A stretch of 64,000 nt of DNA from JAKFWF01 sp963741505 (GCA_963741505.1 CAVUIJ010000043.1:1-64000); one strand, 5' to 3'. Counted from the stretch's first letter, positions 53,176 to 62,958 are shown. Numbers and translations: made by a program. The notes: a model not told the origin generated them from the sequence alone.

Positions 53176-54708
53176 ATGTCCACCACGACCGCCGCCGCCC
53201 CCCGCACCCTCCGGCTGAACGCGAAGGACAACGTCATCGTCGCGGTCGATACGATCGAGGCAGGCAGCCGGCCGGACGGGATTGTCGCCACGGCGCGCGT
53301 CATGCGCGGCCACAAGATGGCGACCGCCGCGACGCCCAAGGGCCAGCCCGTACTCAAGTTCGGCCAGATCATCGGCTTCGCCACAACCGACATCAAGCCG
53401 GGCGAGCACGTCCACACCCACAATTGCGGCTTCGCCGCTTTCGAGCGCGACTACGCCTTTGCGCAGGATGCGAAGCCCGAAGTGATCCTGCCGGTCGAGC
53501 AACAGGCGACCTTCCAGGGCTTCCGCCGCGCCAACGGCACGGTCGGAACCCGCAACTACATCGGCGTAATGACCAGCGTCAACTGCTCGGCGACCGTCGC
53601 CCGCTTCATCGCCGAGGAGGTCAAGCGCTCCGGCATCCTCAACGACTATCCCAACATCGACGGCGTCATCCCGCTGGTGCACTCGACCGGCTGCGGCATC
53701 GACAGCGACGGCGAGACGTTCGAGGTGCTGAAGCGCACCACCTGGGGCTATGCCTGCAATCCGAACATGGCCGGCGTGCTGGTGGTCGGCCTTGGCTGCG
53801 AGGGCTTCCAGATCGCCCGCATGAAGCAGGCCTACAACGTCAAGGAAAGCGACACCTTCCGCACCATGACCATCCAGGACACCGGCGGCACCAGGAAGAC
53901 CATCGCCGCCGGCGTCGAGGCGGTGCGCAACATGTTGCCGATCGTCAACAAGGCCCACCGCGAGACGGCACCGGCGTCCGAACTGATGCTCGCCCTGCAA
54001 TGTGGCGGCTCGGACGGCTATTCCGGCATTACCGCCAATGTCGCGTTGGGCCTCGCGGTCGACGAGCTCGTCCGCCACGGCGGCACCGCGGTGCTGTCGG
54101 AGACGCCTGAGATCTACGGCGCCGAGCACCTGCTCACCCGGCGTGCGGCAACGCGCGAGATCGGCGAGAAGCTCGTCGACATCATCAGATGGTGGGAGGA
54201 CTACACCGCGCGCGCCCGCATGAGCATGGACAACAACCCCTCGCCCGGCAACAAGGCCGGCGGCTTGACCACGATCCTGGAGAAGTCGCTGGGAGCTGCC
54301 GCCAAGGGCGGCTCGACCACGCTGCGCGGCGTCTACCACTACGCCGAGCCAGTCAAGACCAAGGGCTTCGTCTACATGGACACGCCCGGTTATGACCCGG
54401 TATCGGCGACCGGTCAGGTGGCGGGCGGCTGCAACATGCTGATCTTTACGACCGGCCGCGGCTCGGCCTACGGCTGCAAGCCGACGCCGTCGATCAAGCT
54501 CGCAACCAACTCCCAGATGTACCAACGCATGATCGACGACATGGACATCAACTGCGGCGACGTGCTCGACGGCGTGCCGCTGGCGAAGAAGGGAAGCGAG
54601 ATCTTCGACGCGCTGCTGCGGGTGGCATCCGGCGAAAAGTCGAAGTCCGAACTGCTCGGCTACGGCGACGCCGAGTACGTGCCCTGGCAGATCGGCGCGA
54701 CGATGTGA
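53176..54708 (+). CDS. UxaA-family sugar-acid dehydratase (altronate dehydratase-like)
   Basis: Fe-dependent dehydratase, 510 residues, intact. An N-terminal SAF domain (residues 15-100, with HVHTHNCGF) is followed by GTRNYIGVMTSVNCSA, STGCGIDSDGE, LGCEGFQI, CGGSDGYSGITANVALG and FTTGRGSAYG. Normal length for fused UxaA proteins. A strong TGGAGGA site precedes ATG 53176. It would convert a sugar acid to a 2-keto-3-deoxy acid; the acid is not defined by sequence. Confidence 0.9.
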   Translation: MSTTTAAAPRTLRLNAKDNVIVAVDTIEAGSRPDGIVATARVMRGHKMATAATPKGQPVLKFGQIIGFATTDIKPGEHVHTHNCGFAAFERDYAFAQDAKPEVILPVEQQATFQGFRRANGTVGTRNYIGVMTSVNCSATVARFIAEEVKRSGILNDYPNIDGVIPLVHSTGCGIDSDGETFEVLKRTTWGYACNPNMAGVLVVGLGCEGFQIARMKQAYNVKESDTFRTMTIQDTGGTRKTIAAGVEAVRNMLPIVNKAHRETAPASELMLALQCGGSDGYSGITANVALGLAVDELVRHGGTAVLSETPEIYGAEHLLTRRAATREIGEKLVDIIRWWEDYTARARMSMDNNPSPGNKAGGLTTILEKSLGAAAKGGSTTLRGVYHYAEPVKTKGFVYMDTPGYDPVSATGQVAGGCNMLIFTTGRGSAYGCKPTPSIKLATNSQMYQRMIDDMDINCGDVLDGVPLAKKGSEIFDALLRVASGEKSKSELLGYGDAEYVPWQIGATM

Positions 54709-55155
54709 GGGGGGTGATATCTGCACCTGTAGGTTGGCTCAAGCCCCCTTGCGCGACCCAACAAGGCTTGCGCCGCCCCTGGAATGCTGCACGCGGTACG
54801 CTCGCCGCGGGCGTTGCTCGCCATAGCGGCGCTGAGCTTCGGCCTGCCGAAGCTGCTGGTCGATGGGTCCTCGGGCCAAGCCCGAGGATGACACCTTTAT
54901 TGTCGCTGCCACCGTCGACCGACCACTCACCACCACCCGACGCAACTCGCCGGTGGCTGGCTGCAGCCTGGCACCATGGTGTGGCCGGCAATCGCTAACC
55001 GTCCCCGAGTTCGACCGCCACTTCACCTGTGTGTTGCCCGACTTGTATCGGCACATCACCCCTCGATCCACGGCGCGCGTAGGATTCGATTTTCTTGACT
55101 TTGGCAACTATTTACGGCGCAATCCTCGGTGCCCCGTTTGGACCGAGGATGCTCC
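54709..55155. other. Non-coding gap with hairpin repeat
   Basis: A 447-bp interval. It contains the hairpin at 54869-54889 and otherwise repeat-like GC-rich sequence (for example GAAGCTGCTGG next to its near-mirror CTTCGGCCTG). No plausible gene is seen. Confidence 0.5.
54869..54889. repeat. REP-like hairpin
   Basis: TCCTCGGGC and GCCCGAGGA (54869-54877/54881-54889) form a perfect 9-bp stem with a CAA loop, followed by TGACACC. Similar short palindromes are dispersed in many alphaproteobacterial genomes; I recall this from general knowledge and have not searched. It may also stop transcription after the UxaA gene. Confidence 0.6.
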
Positions 55156-56085
55156 ATGGCTGCCGTCGAGCCTGCCGAGATCGCGGCCGTTCGCCGCTTC
55201 TCGCGCTTCTACACCCGTCGCATCGGCGTGCTGCACGAGGGCCTGCTCGGCGGCCCGCTGACACTGACCGAGGGCCGGATCGTCTACGAGATCGCCAACC
55301 GCGACGCCCCGACAGCAACCGCGCTCGGCCAGGATCTCGGGCTCGATGCCGGCTATCTCAGCCGTGTTCTCAAAGGACTGGAAGCGCGGCGGATCATCAC
55401 CCGCGCGCCGAACCCGGCCGATGGCCGCCAGGTGCTGCTGTCGCTCGCCGTTGACGGCCGCCGCCTGTTCGACGACATCGACACCGCCTCGCGGCGCGAG
55501 GTTGGCGACATGTTGGGCGTGCTCGCGCCGGGCGAACGCCGGCGGCTGGTCGCCGCCATGGCCGAGATCGAGGCGCTGCTCGCAGCACCAGCCGCAGTCG
55601 CCGCGACGCAGGTCATTTTGCGCCCGCACCGGCCCGGCGACATCGGTCACGTGGTCAGCCGGCACGGTGCCATCTATGCCGCCGAGTATGGCTGGGACAT
55701 CACCTTCGAGGCTGCGGTCGCAAGAATCGCGGCCGAGTTCATCGAGAATTTTGATGGCCGCCGCGAGGTCTGCTTCATTGCCGAGCGGGCCGGCGAGGTC
55801 CTGGGTTCGGCGTTCGTCGTCCGCAAGGACGAAGCGACCGCCAAGCTGCGCCTCGTCTATGTCGAAGAGGCCGCGCGCGGCAGCGGCCTCGGCCGCCGCC
55901 TGGTCGAGGCCTGCATGCAGTTCGCCCGCGATGCCGGCTACGCCCGCATGACGCTGTGGACCAACGACGTCCTGGTGCCGGCGCGCCAGCTCTACCAGTC
56001 GCTCGGATTTGAAAAGACGGCATCTGCGCCGCACCATTCGTTCGGCGTCGATCTCGTCAGCGAGACCTGGGAGCGCGACCTTTGA
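55156..56085 (+). CDS. MarR-family regulator fused to GNAT acetyltransferase
   Basis: A 309-residue two-domain protein. Residues 1-150 are a MarR winged helix-turn-helix (ALGQDLGLDAGYLSRVLKGLEARRII, then the wing NPADGRQVLL). Residues 155-309 are a GNAT domain with the acetyl-CoA loop ARGSGLGRRLVEA and the end YQSLGFEK. Such fusions are known. ATG 55156 is preferred to an upstream in-frame codon because it opens the HTH domain. The next gene, an exporter, overlaps its stop. Confidence 0.88.
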   Translation: MAAVEPAEIAAVRRFSRFYTRRIGVLHEGLLGGPLTLTEGRIVYEIANRDAPTATALGQDLGLDAGYLSRVLKGLEARRIITRAPNPADGRQVLLSLAVDGRRLFDDIDTASRREVGDMLGVLAPGERRRLVAAMAEIEALLAAPAAVAATQVILRPHRPGDIGHVVSRHGAIYAAEYGWDITFEAAVARIAAEFIENFDGRREVCFIAERAGEVLGSAFVVRKDEATAKLRLVYVEEAARGSGLGRRLVEACMQFARDAGYARMTLWTNDVLVPARQLYQSLGFEKTASAPHHSFGVDLVSETWERDL

Positions 56086-56972
56086 GTGCGGAGAGTTCAA
56101 GGCTGGCCTTGCTCGCTGCCGCCGCCGTCGGTGTCCAGGTCGGCGCCGCGACCGTCGCCTCGCGCTATGCCATCGCCGAGACGACGCCGGCAGCATTGGC
56201 GCTGATGCGCTACGTGGTCGGCTTCGCCTGCCTCGCACCGATCGCTTTTGCCGGCGCCCGCGTCCGGCTCGCTGCCCGCGACGTGGCTCCGATCGCCCTC
56301 CTCGGCATCATCCAGTTCGGCGTCCTGATCGCGCTGCTGAATTACGGCCTGCAAACCCTTCCGGCCGGCCGCGCCGCGCTGATCCTGGCGACGTTTCCGC
56401 TGCTGACCATGGTCTTCGCGAGCCTGCTCGGGCACGAGGCGCTCACATTGCGCAAGACGATCGGCGTGCTGGCAACGATCGCCGGCGTCGGCCTTGCGCT
56501 CAGCGAGAAAATGGCAGGTGGCGGCGACGCAACCTGGATCGGCGAGGCCGCGGTGCTCGGTGCGGCGGCAGCTGGCGCCATCTGTTCGGTGCTCTACCGC
56601 CCCTACCTGCAGCGCTATCCAGCGCTAGCGGTCAGCGCGCTCGCCATGCTGGCATCGGTCGCGGCCCTGGCGGTGCCGGCCTATTTCGAGGGACTGTTCA
56701 TGCACGTCCCGCAATTTTCCGGGCTGGTCTGGGGCGCCATCGTCTTCATCGGCCTGTCGAGCGGCGCCGGCTATTTCCTGTGGCTGTGGGCACTCGCCAA
56801 CACGACGCCGACCCGGGTTACGATCTTCATGAGCCTGTCGCCGCTCACCGCCGGCCTGCTCGGGGCCGCGCTGCTCGGTGAACCGTTGAGCTGGCACTTC
56901 ACCGCCGGCCTGGCGGCGGTCGCCGCCGGATTGTGGCTTGGAACGCGCGATGCAGCGAGGTCGAGGAACTGA
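56082..56972 (+). CDS. EamA/DMT-family exporter
   Basis: A 296-residue protein with ten hydrophobic segments and the two EamA repeats of the drug/metabolite superfamily (motif GLALSEKMAGG at the junction). It begins at TTG 56082, overlapping the regulator's stop by four bases, so it is probably co-expressed with the MarR-GNAT protein. Substrate unknown; amino-acid or small-metabolite export is typical. Confidence 0.88.
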   Translation: MSAESSRLALLAAAAVGVQVGAATVASRYAIAETTPAALALMRYVVGFACLAPIAFAGARVRLAARDVAPIALLGIIQFGVLIALLNYGLQTLPAGRAALILATFPLLTMVFASLLGHEALTLRKTIGVLATIAGVGLALSEKMAGGGDATWIGEAAVLGAAAAGAICSVLYRPYLQRYPALAVSALAMLASVAALAVPAYFEGLFMHVPQFSGLVWGAIVFIGLSSGAGYFLWLWALANTTPTRVTIFMSLSPLTAGLLGAALLGEPLSWHFTAGLAAVAAGLWLGTRDAARSRN

Positions 56973-57004
56973 GAGCGGTGCCGCAGCATGCCTGCCAGAT
57001 GACC

Positions 57005-58603
57005 TCAGACGTCCTCCTCCGATACCGCTTCCGACCAGGGATGGCCGGGCTCGGTCGCACCCTCGTTGATCGGGCCGCTGCGGGCGACGGCGCTGGCGAT
57101 GGTGAACGGGTTCGAGTAGACGATCGGCTCGGCCAGGACGACGTCGAAGTCGCGCGCCAGCGCCTCGATGGTCGCGGCGCCCAGATCGCGATCGACGGCG
57201 ATGCGGCCGACACCCGACACGTCGATGCGGGGCGCATGAAATGCGGCGCCGAGCCCGTAGTCGAACTCGGCGCACATCGACAGCAGCTGGAACACCGCCG
57301 GCAGGATCTTGCGGCCGCCGCAGCCGCCGATGCCGATCGTGGTGTCGCCGCCGGTCATGATCGCCGGCGCGTAGTTGGCGAGCGCGCGCTTGTCGGGCGC
57401 GATCGCGTTGGGTCCACCGGGGCGCGGGTCGAACCAGTTGATGCCGTTGTTCATCAGGATGCCCGACTGCGGCAGGATGATACGCGATCCGAACAGCGAC
57501 AGCAGGGTCTGGGTCAGTGTCACCATGTTGCCGTCGCGATCGACCACGCAAAGATGCGTGGTATTGCTCGGCGCGCTGTGCTCGCCGGCGTCGCCCATGT
57601 GCTTGAAGCGCCACTCCCAGGCGTGCCGCAGCGCCGTTGCGTAGGCGACGAAGGTGGCCGCGTCCGGCGTCGCGCCGGGCTTCGGCCGCAGCCGCTTGAG
57701 TTCCGCCCAGGCCATCGCCATGGTCGGCCCGCCGTTGAGCTCGGGCAGTACATGGATGGTGCGGTCGAGATGGGCGACCTGCATCGGCTCGACGGCGCGC
57801 GCGGTGACCGCCTTGAGGTCGGCTTCGATCAGATAGCCGCCGCCGGCACGGATGTCCTCGGCGATGCCCTTGGCGATCGGGCCGTCGTAGAGTACCGCCG
57901 CGCCGTGCTCGGCGATCGCCTGCAGGGTCGCCGCGAGTTCTGGCATCGGCAGCGATTTGGTCGGCCGCGGATCGGTGGCAGCCGGCGGCACCGGTGGCGC
58001 ACCGCCCGGCAGGAAGCGGGCAGCCGTGCCCTTGTCGCGGGCGAGATCGGCGAAGGCGGTGGCGATGATCAGCGTCGTGTGCCAGTCGACGGCGAGGCCC
58101 TCGCGCGCCAGCGCCACCGCCGGCATGACGAGATCGCCCCAGCGCTGGCGGCCGTAGCTCTTGTGCAGCAGCGCGAGGCCGGCGGGCTCGCTCGGCGCCA
58201 CCACAGCCTTGTAGCCGACGGTATTGATGTTGCCCTCGACCACCGGCCAACCGAACAGGTCGCCGTCGGCGCCGGCCGCGAGCTTGAAGTCCGCCACTTT
58301 GAGGCCCTTGGGCGAACGGCCGCCGAAGTCGAAGCCGGTGACCTTGCCCGACTTGGCATCACGCACCAGTGCGACGCCGACGCCGCCGATCCCGCTCATC
58401 CACGGCTCGACCACGCCCAGCGCGAAGGCAGTGGCAACGGCTGCGTCGACGGCATGTCCGCCGGCCTTGAGGACGCGCGCGCCGATCTCGGATGCGGCAC
58501 GGTTCTGCGACACCACAATGCCGCCGGTGGAACGCACCGCCAACTTGCGGTTCGACTTGTTGCGCGACAGGTAGGGCGAGACCGCCGAGCCGACGATGGG
58601 CAT
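57005..58603 (-). CDS. Gamma-glutamyltransferase family protein
   Basis: Ntn-hydrolase of the GGT family, 532 residues, precursor cleaved before the nucleophilic Thr of the SNTTHLCVVD block (near residue 355). Other conserved features are GGIVVSQNRAASEIG, GGHAVDAAVATAFAL and the oxyanion GG in IGIGGCGG. No clear signal peptide is seen, so it may be cytoplasmic, acting on gamma-glutamyl compounds or, in some relatives, on cephalosporin side chains. Intact frame. Confidence 0.88.
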   Translation of the reverse strand: MPIVGSAVSPYLSRNKSNRKLAVRSTGGIVVSQNRAASEIGARVLKAGGHAVDAAVATAFALGVVEPWMSGIGGVGVALVRDAKSGKVTGFDFGGRSPKGLKVADFKLAAGADGDLFGWPVVEGNINTVGYKAVVAPSEPAGLALLHKSYGRQRWGDLVMPAVALAREGLAVDWHTTLIIATAFADLARDKGTAARFLPGGAPPVPPAATDPRPTKSLPMPELAATLQAIAEHGAAVLYDGPIAKGIAEDIRAGGGYLIEADLKAVTARAVEPMQVAHLDRTIHVLPELNGGPTMAMAWAELKRLRPKPGATPDAATFVAYATALRHAWEWRFKHMGDAGEHSAPSNTTHLCVVDRDGNMVTLTQTLLSLFGSRIILPQSGILMNNGINWFDPRPGGPNAIAPDKRALANYAPAIMTGGDTTIGIGGCGGRKILPAVFQLLSMCAEFDYGLGAAFHAPRIDVSGVGRIAVDRDLGAATIEALARDFDVVLAEPIVYSNPFTIASAVARSGPINEGATEPGHPWSEAVSEEDV

Positions 58604-58630
58604 GGAATCCGATCCTTTTTCTTGAGGGCC

Positions 58631-58882
58631 TCAGGCCGCCTTGCAGCCGGCGTGCGGTTTCACCACCCGCTCGCTCGAAGCCGGGAATTTCGCGAGCTTG
58701 GCCGCCGGCCGCACCGGCCGACGCACCAGTTCGCCGCCGCAGTTGGGACAGCGGTGATCAGCCAGGCGGTGCTCGGCGCAGTCGGCGCAGAAGGTGCATT
58801 CGAACGAGCAGATCAGCGCGTCCGCTGCGTCGGCGGGCAAGTCCTTGTCGCAGCATTCGCAGTTGGGCTTCAGTTTGAGCAT
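58631..58882 (-). CDS. DUF1272 zinc-ribbon protein
   Basis: An 83-residue Cys-rich protein: CECCxxxL, ICSFECTFCxxCAEH and CPNCGGELVRRP make two zinc knuckles, the DUF1272 signature. ATG 58882 has GGAGG eight bases upstream; a GTG at 58891 overlapping the RidA stop is an alternative. Function unknown. Its downstream neighbour on the same strand is the GGT gene. Confidence 0.87.
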   Translation of the reverse strand: MLKLKPNCECCDKDLPADAADALICSFECTFCADCAEHRLADHRCPNCGGELVRRPVRPAAKLAKFPASSERVVKPHAGCKAA

Positions 58883-58887
58883 GCGGT

Positions 58888-59274
58888 TCACGCCTCCTTG
58901 ACTGCTTCCGCCTCGATTTCGAATTTGAACTCCGGCGACGACAATCCTGCAACCTGCAGATACGTGGCGGCACAGGCGTGGCCATCCATCATGCGGTCGC
59001 GAATCTCGCGAAACAAGGCGGTTTGGCCCGGCTCGGTGACGAATATCGTCATTTTCGCCAGGTGCTGCTTTTCAAAGCCTGCGGCGTGCAGCACCGCGAA
59101 CAAATTGGCCCAGGTGCGCTCCATCTGCCCGCGCATGGTCGGCTCGAGGGTGCCGTCGGGCTTCAGGCCGACCTGGCCGGAAATGATCAATCGCTGACGC
59201 GATGGCGCGATCTGGACGCCCTGCGAGTACATCGAGGCGGGCTTCACGATAGTGTCGGGATTGATCAGCTTCAC
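58888..59274 (-). CDS. RidA family enamine/imine deaminase
   Basis: YjgF/YER057c/UK114-family protein, about 128 residues, which hydrolyses reactive enamines such as 2-aminoacrylate, or a related degradative role. The fold is evident from LIISGQVGLKPDGTL, MERTWANLFAVLHAAGF and the C-terminal Glu-rich FEIEAEA. GTG 59274 (VKLINPDT) matches the family N-terminus; ATG 59319 would add 15 residues. The DUF1272 gene follows with a near overlap. Confidence 0.86.
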   Translation of the reverse strand: MKLINPDTIVKPASMYSQGVQIAPSRQRLIISGQVGLKPDGTLEPTMRGQMERTWANLFAVLHAAGFEKQHLAKMTIFVTEPGQTALFREIRDRMMDGHACAATYLQVAGLSSPEFKFEIEAEAVKEA

Positions 59275-59411
59275 AGGGATTACAAGTCCTTTTCGTGTGG
59301 GCGGCTCGGTCGCCATCAAGCAGTGAGTAAGCTATGCACGCAAGGTGGGCGAAAGTTCCAGTTCGGCGTGCAGCGCGGCCGTCAGCACTTGACCGGCGCC
59401 GCGACGCACTA

Positions 59412-59428
59412 TTTAGAAGAATTCTAAT
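59412..59428 (+). promoter_or_regulatory. Irr box (iron-control element) upstream of mbfA
   Basis: TTTAGAAGAATTCTAAT forms the palindrome TTAGAA-N3-TTCTAA, matching the iron-control element bound by the haem-responsive regulator Irr in alphaproteobacteria. It ends 21 bases before the mbfA ATG, a position where Irr would block transcription when iron is low. This agrees with the known regulation of mbfA in rhizobia. Confidence 0.82.
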
Positions 59429-59448
59429 CCCCAAACCAGGGTGCCGGC

Positions 59449-60408
59449 ATGCTGAAGCGCTATTCCGATCTGAGCGAACCCGAGGTGCTGGCACTGGCCA
59501 TCACCAACGAGGAGGAGGATGCGCGCATCTATCTCAACTTCGCCTCCAAGCTGCGCCCGCTCTACCCGAACTCGGCCAAGGTGTTCGAGGAGATGGCGGC
59601 CGAGGAGCAGGGCCATCGCCACATGCTGCTCGAGATGTTCGAGGCGAAGTTCGGCAAGGAGATGCCGCACATCACGCGCCAGGACGTGCGCGGCTTCCTG
59701 AAGCGCCGGCCGATCTGGCTCGCCGACGGCCTGAGGCTCGATGCGGCGCGCAGCCAGGCCGAGATCATGGAGCTCGAGGCCTCGCGCTTCTATGCCAGCG
59801 CCGCCGAACGCGCCCGCGACACCGACGTGCGCAAGCTGCTGGCCGACCTCGCCGAAATCGAGAGCAAGCACGAGAGCCTTGCTGCCAAACTCGGCGAGAC
59901 AACGCTGACCGTCGATGTGCGCGCCGAGGAGGAGGCGACCAAGAAACGGCTGTTCGTCTTGCAGATTGTGCAACCGGGCCTCGCCGGCCTGATTGACGGC
60001 TCGGTATCGACCCTGGCGCCGATCTTCGCGGCCGCCTTTGCCACGCACAACTCCTGGGACGCGTTCCTGGTCGGCCTTGCCGCCTCGATCGGCGCCGGCA
60101 TTTCCATGGGGCTGACCGAGGCGCTGTCGGACGACGGCGAGATAACAGGGCGCGGCCATCCCTGGATTCGCGGCGTCGTCTGCGGCCTGATGACGACACT
60201 CGGCGGCCTCGGCCACACCCTCCCTTATATGATCAAGGACTTCTGGACCGCCACCGCGATCGCCGGCGTGGTGGTCGCGGTCGAACTGGCGGCGATCGCC
60301 TATATCCGCTGGAAGTACATGGAGACGCCGTTCACATCGGCGCTGGTCCAGGTCGTGCTCGGCGGCATCCTGGTGCTGCTGACCGGCATTTTCATCGGCA
60401 GCAGTTGA
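59449..60408 (+). CDS. mbfA: Membrane-bound ferritin/iron exporter MbfA
   Basis: A 319-residue fusion of an N-terminal ferritin-like (rubrerythrin) diiron domain and a C-terminal VIT1-like membrane domain. The diiron ligands are visible in EEEDARIYL, EEQGHRHML and EIESKHESL, and about five hydrophobic segments follow. MbfA exports excess iron in rhizobia and protects against oxidative stress. The start follows a weak site but the first helix begins there. An Irr box lies directly upstream and katG directly downstream. Confidence 0.94.
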   Translation: MLKRYSDLSEPEVLALAITNEEEDARIYLNFASKLRPLYPNSAKVFEEMAAEEQGHRHMLLEMFEAKFGKEMPHITRQDVRGFLKRRPIWLADGLRLDAARSQAEIMELEASRFYASAAERARDTDVRKLLADLAEIESKHESLAAKLGETTLTVDVRAEEEATKKRLFVLQIVQPGLAGLIDGSVSTLAPIFAAAFATHNSWDAFLVGLAASIGAGISMGLTEALSDDGEITGRGHPWIRGVVCGLMTTLGGLGHTLPYMIKDFWTATAIAGVVVAVELAAIAYIRWKYMETPFTSALVQVVLGGILVLLTGIFIGSS

Positions 60409-60738
60409 TGGCGCTCAGCCTGTCGCCGCCCGGCCCTGCTTGTCGTGCGCCGCGCCGTCGCGCACATCGAATGGCTGCAGCTGCTTCAGGGAGATGCGCA
60501 TGAGCGATCGATATTTCCAATCGCCGGATCGGAAGTTACAATCGGCACTTATGGCCGATCAGGTCCTAAAGCTAGCGCGACCGTCAGAGTCGGCAGTTGC
60601 GAAATGCGAGCCCATGACCAATACCCCATCTCGATCCACGACGACACGGTAGCGCGCGACCGCGCCGCAGCCGGAGACGAGCAACGAGCAACGAGCAACG
60701 AGCAAGACCAAACCACGCAAACCTCGACAGGAGGCCAT
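60409..60738. other. katG upstream region with heptamer repeat
   Basis: A 330-bp gap. It contains four tandem copies of GAGCAAC (the last ending in G) at 60679-60706, just upstream of the katG ribosome-binding site, and no convincing gene. I do not see a clear OxyR site. Confidence 0.5.
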
Positions 60739-62937
60739 ATGACTGACGACAAGAAGTGCCCTGTGATGCACGGGGCTTCCGCCAATGCCACGTCCGGTGT
60801 CAGGTCGAACCGCGACTGGTGGCCGAACCAGTTGAATCTGAACATTCTCCATCAGCATTCTGTCGCGTCCAATCCGATGGGTGCGGCGTTCAACTACGCC
60901 GACGAGTTCAAGAAGCTCGACCTCAAGGCCCTGAAGCAGGACCTCTACGCGCTGATGACCAATTCGCAAGAGTGGTGGCCGGCCGACTGGGGCCACTACG
61001 GCGGGCTCTTCATCCGCATGGCCTGGCATAGCGCCGGCACCTACCGCATCGGTGACGGCCGCGGCGGCGCCGGCACCGGCACCCAGCGCTTCGCGCCACT
61101 GAACAGCTGGCCCGACAACGGCAACCTCGACAAGGCGCGCCGCCTGCTGTGGCCGATCAAGCAGAAGTACGGCAACAAGATCTCCTGGGCCGACCTGATG
61201 ATCCTGGCCGGCAACTGCGCGCTGGAATCGATGGGCTTCAAGACCTTCGGCTTCGCCGGCGGTCGTGCCGACGTCTGGGAGCCGGAAGAAGACATCTACT
61301 GGGGCGCCGAAGACACCTGGCTCGGCGACAAGCGCTATCAGGGAGACCGTCAGCTCGATAACCCGCTCGCCGCCGTGCAGATGGGCCTCATCTACGTCAA
61401 CCCGGAAGGCCCGAACGGCAAGCCGGACCCGGTCGCCTCGGGCCGCGACATCCGCGAGACGTTCGCGCGCATGGCGATGAACGACGAGGAGACCGTGGCG
61501 CTGGTCGCCGGCGGTCACACCTTCGGCAAGGCCCATGGCGCCGGCGATCCAGCCCTCGTCGGCCGCGAGCCGGAAGGTGCCGCGATCGAGGAGATGGGGC
61601 TCGGCTGGAAAAATGCGCTCGGCAGCGGCAAGGGCGTGCACACCACCACCAGCGGCATCGAAGGCGCCTGGAAGCCGAACCCGACCAAGTGGGACAACGG
61701 CTACTTCGACATGCTGTTCGGCTACGACTGGGAACTGGTGAAGAGCCCGGCCGGCGCCAACCAGTGGCTGGCGAAGGACGTCAAGCCCGAGCACATGATC
61801 CCCGACGCCCACGATCCGTCGAAGAAGCATCGGCCGATGATGACCACCGCCGATCTGGCGCTGCGCTTCGACCCGGCCTACGAGAAGATCTCGCGCCGCT
61901 TCCACAAGGATCCGAAGGCGTTCGCCGATGCCTTCGCCCGCGCCTGGTTCAAGCTGACCCACCGCGACATGGGGCCGAAGCCGCGCTACCTCGGCCCGGA
62001 AGTCCCGAACGAGGAGCTGATCTGGCAGGACCCGATCCCGGCCGTCGACCATAAGCTGGTCGATGCGAAGGACATCGCCGACCTCAAGGCCAAGATCCTG
62101 GCCTCGGGGCTGTCGATCCCGGAACTGGTGTCGACCGCCTGGGCCTCGGCCTCGACCTTCCGCGGCTCCGACAAGCGCGGCGGGGCAAATGGCGCGCGCA
62201 TCCGTCTCGCCCCCCAGAAGGACTGGGAGGCCAACCAGCCGGCGCAACTGGCGAAGGTGCTGGGCGCTCTCGAAGGCATCCAGAAGGCGTTCAACGCCTC
62301 GGCGACCAGCGGCAAGAAGGTCTCGATCGCCGACCTGATCGTGCTCGGCGGCTCCGCCGCGATCGAAACGGCTGCCAAGGCCGCCGGCCACGCCGTGACG
62401 GTTCCGTTCACACCGGGCCGCATGGATGCCGTCGCAGGCCCAGACCGATGTCGAGTCGTTCGCGGTGCTCGAGCCGGTCGCGGACGGCTTCCGCAACTAC
62501 CAGAAGAAGGCCTTCTCGGTTCCGGCGGAGGCGCTGCTTGCTGGACCAGGCGCAACTGCTGACGCTCTCCGCGCCGGAGATGACGGTGCTGGTCGGCGGC
62601 CTGCGCGTGCTCGGCGCCAACGTCGGCGGCACCAAGCATGGCGTATTCACCAAGCGTCCCGGCCAGCTCACCAACGACTTCTTCGTCAACCTGGTCGACA
62701 TGGGCACCACGTGGAAGCCGACGTCGGCCGCCAGGCGACACATTCGAAGGTCGCGACCGCAAGACCGGCGCGGCGAAGTGGACCGCGACCCGCGTCGATC
62801 TGATCTTCGGCTCGAACTCGCAGTTGCGGGCGCTGGCCGAGGTCTACGCCCAGGACGACGCCAAGGCCAAGTTCGTCACCGACTTCGTCGCCGCCTGGAC
62901 CAAGGTGATGAACGCGGATCGCTTCGACGTGACGTGA
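60739..62937 (+). CDS. katG: Catalase-peroxidase (three frameshifts)
   Basis: Haem enzyme that removes hydrogen peroxide. ATG 60739 follows ACAGGAGG. The first 565 residues are intact: FIRMAWHSAG has the distal Arg/Trp/His, IYVNPEG and EEMGLGW supply the Tyr and Met of the Met-Tyr-Trp adduct, and AGGHTFGKAHG the proximal His. Then the frame shifts near 62434, 62539 and 62733, each by one base, and returns to the starting frame so that the normal C-terminus ends at 62937. Three indels in 300 bp of an otherwise perfect gene point to sequence errors. Confidence 0.93.
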
Positions 62938-62958
62938 GACGTGACGCTAATTGCGATC

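Noticed and set aside
60679..60706. Tandem GAGCAAC repeat as a CRISPR array
   Set aside because: Units are seven bases with no spacers.
60559..62496. 645-codon minus-strand frame opposite katG
   Set aside because: Antisense shadow of katG; low-complexity composition.
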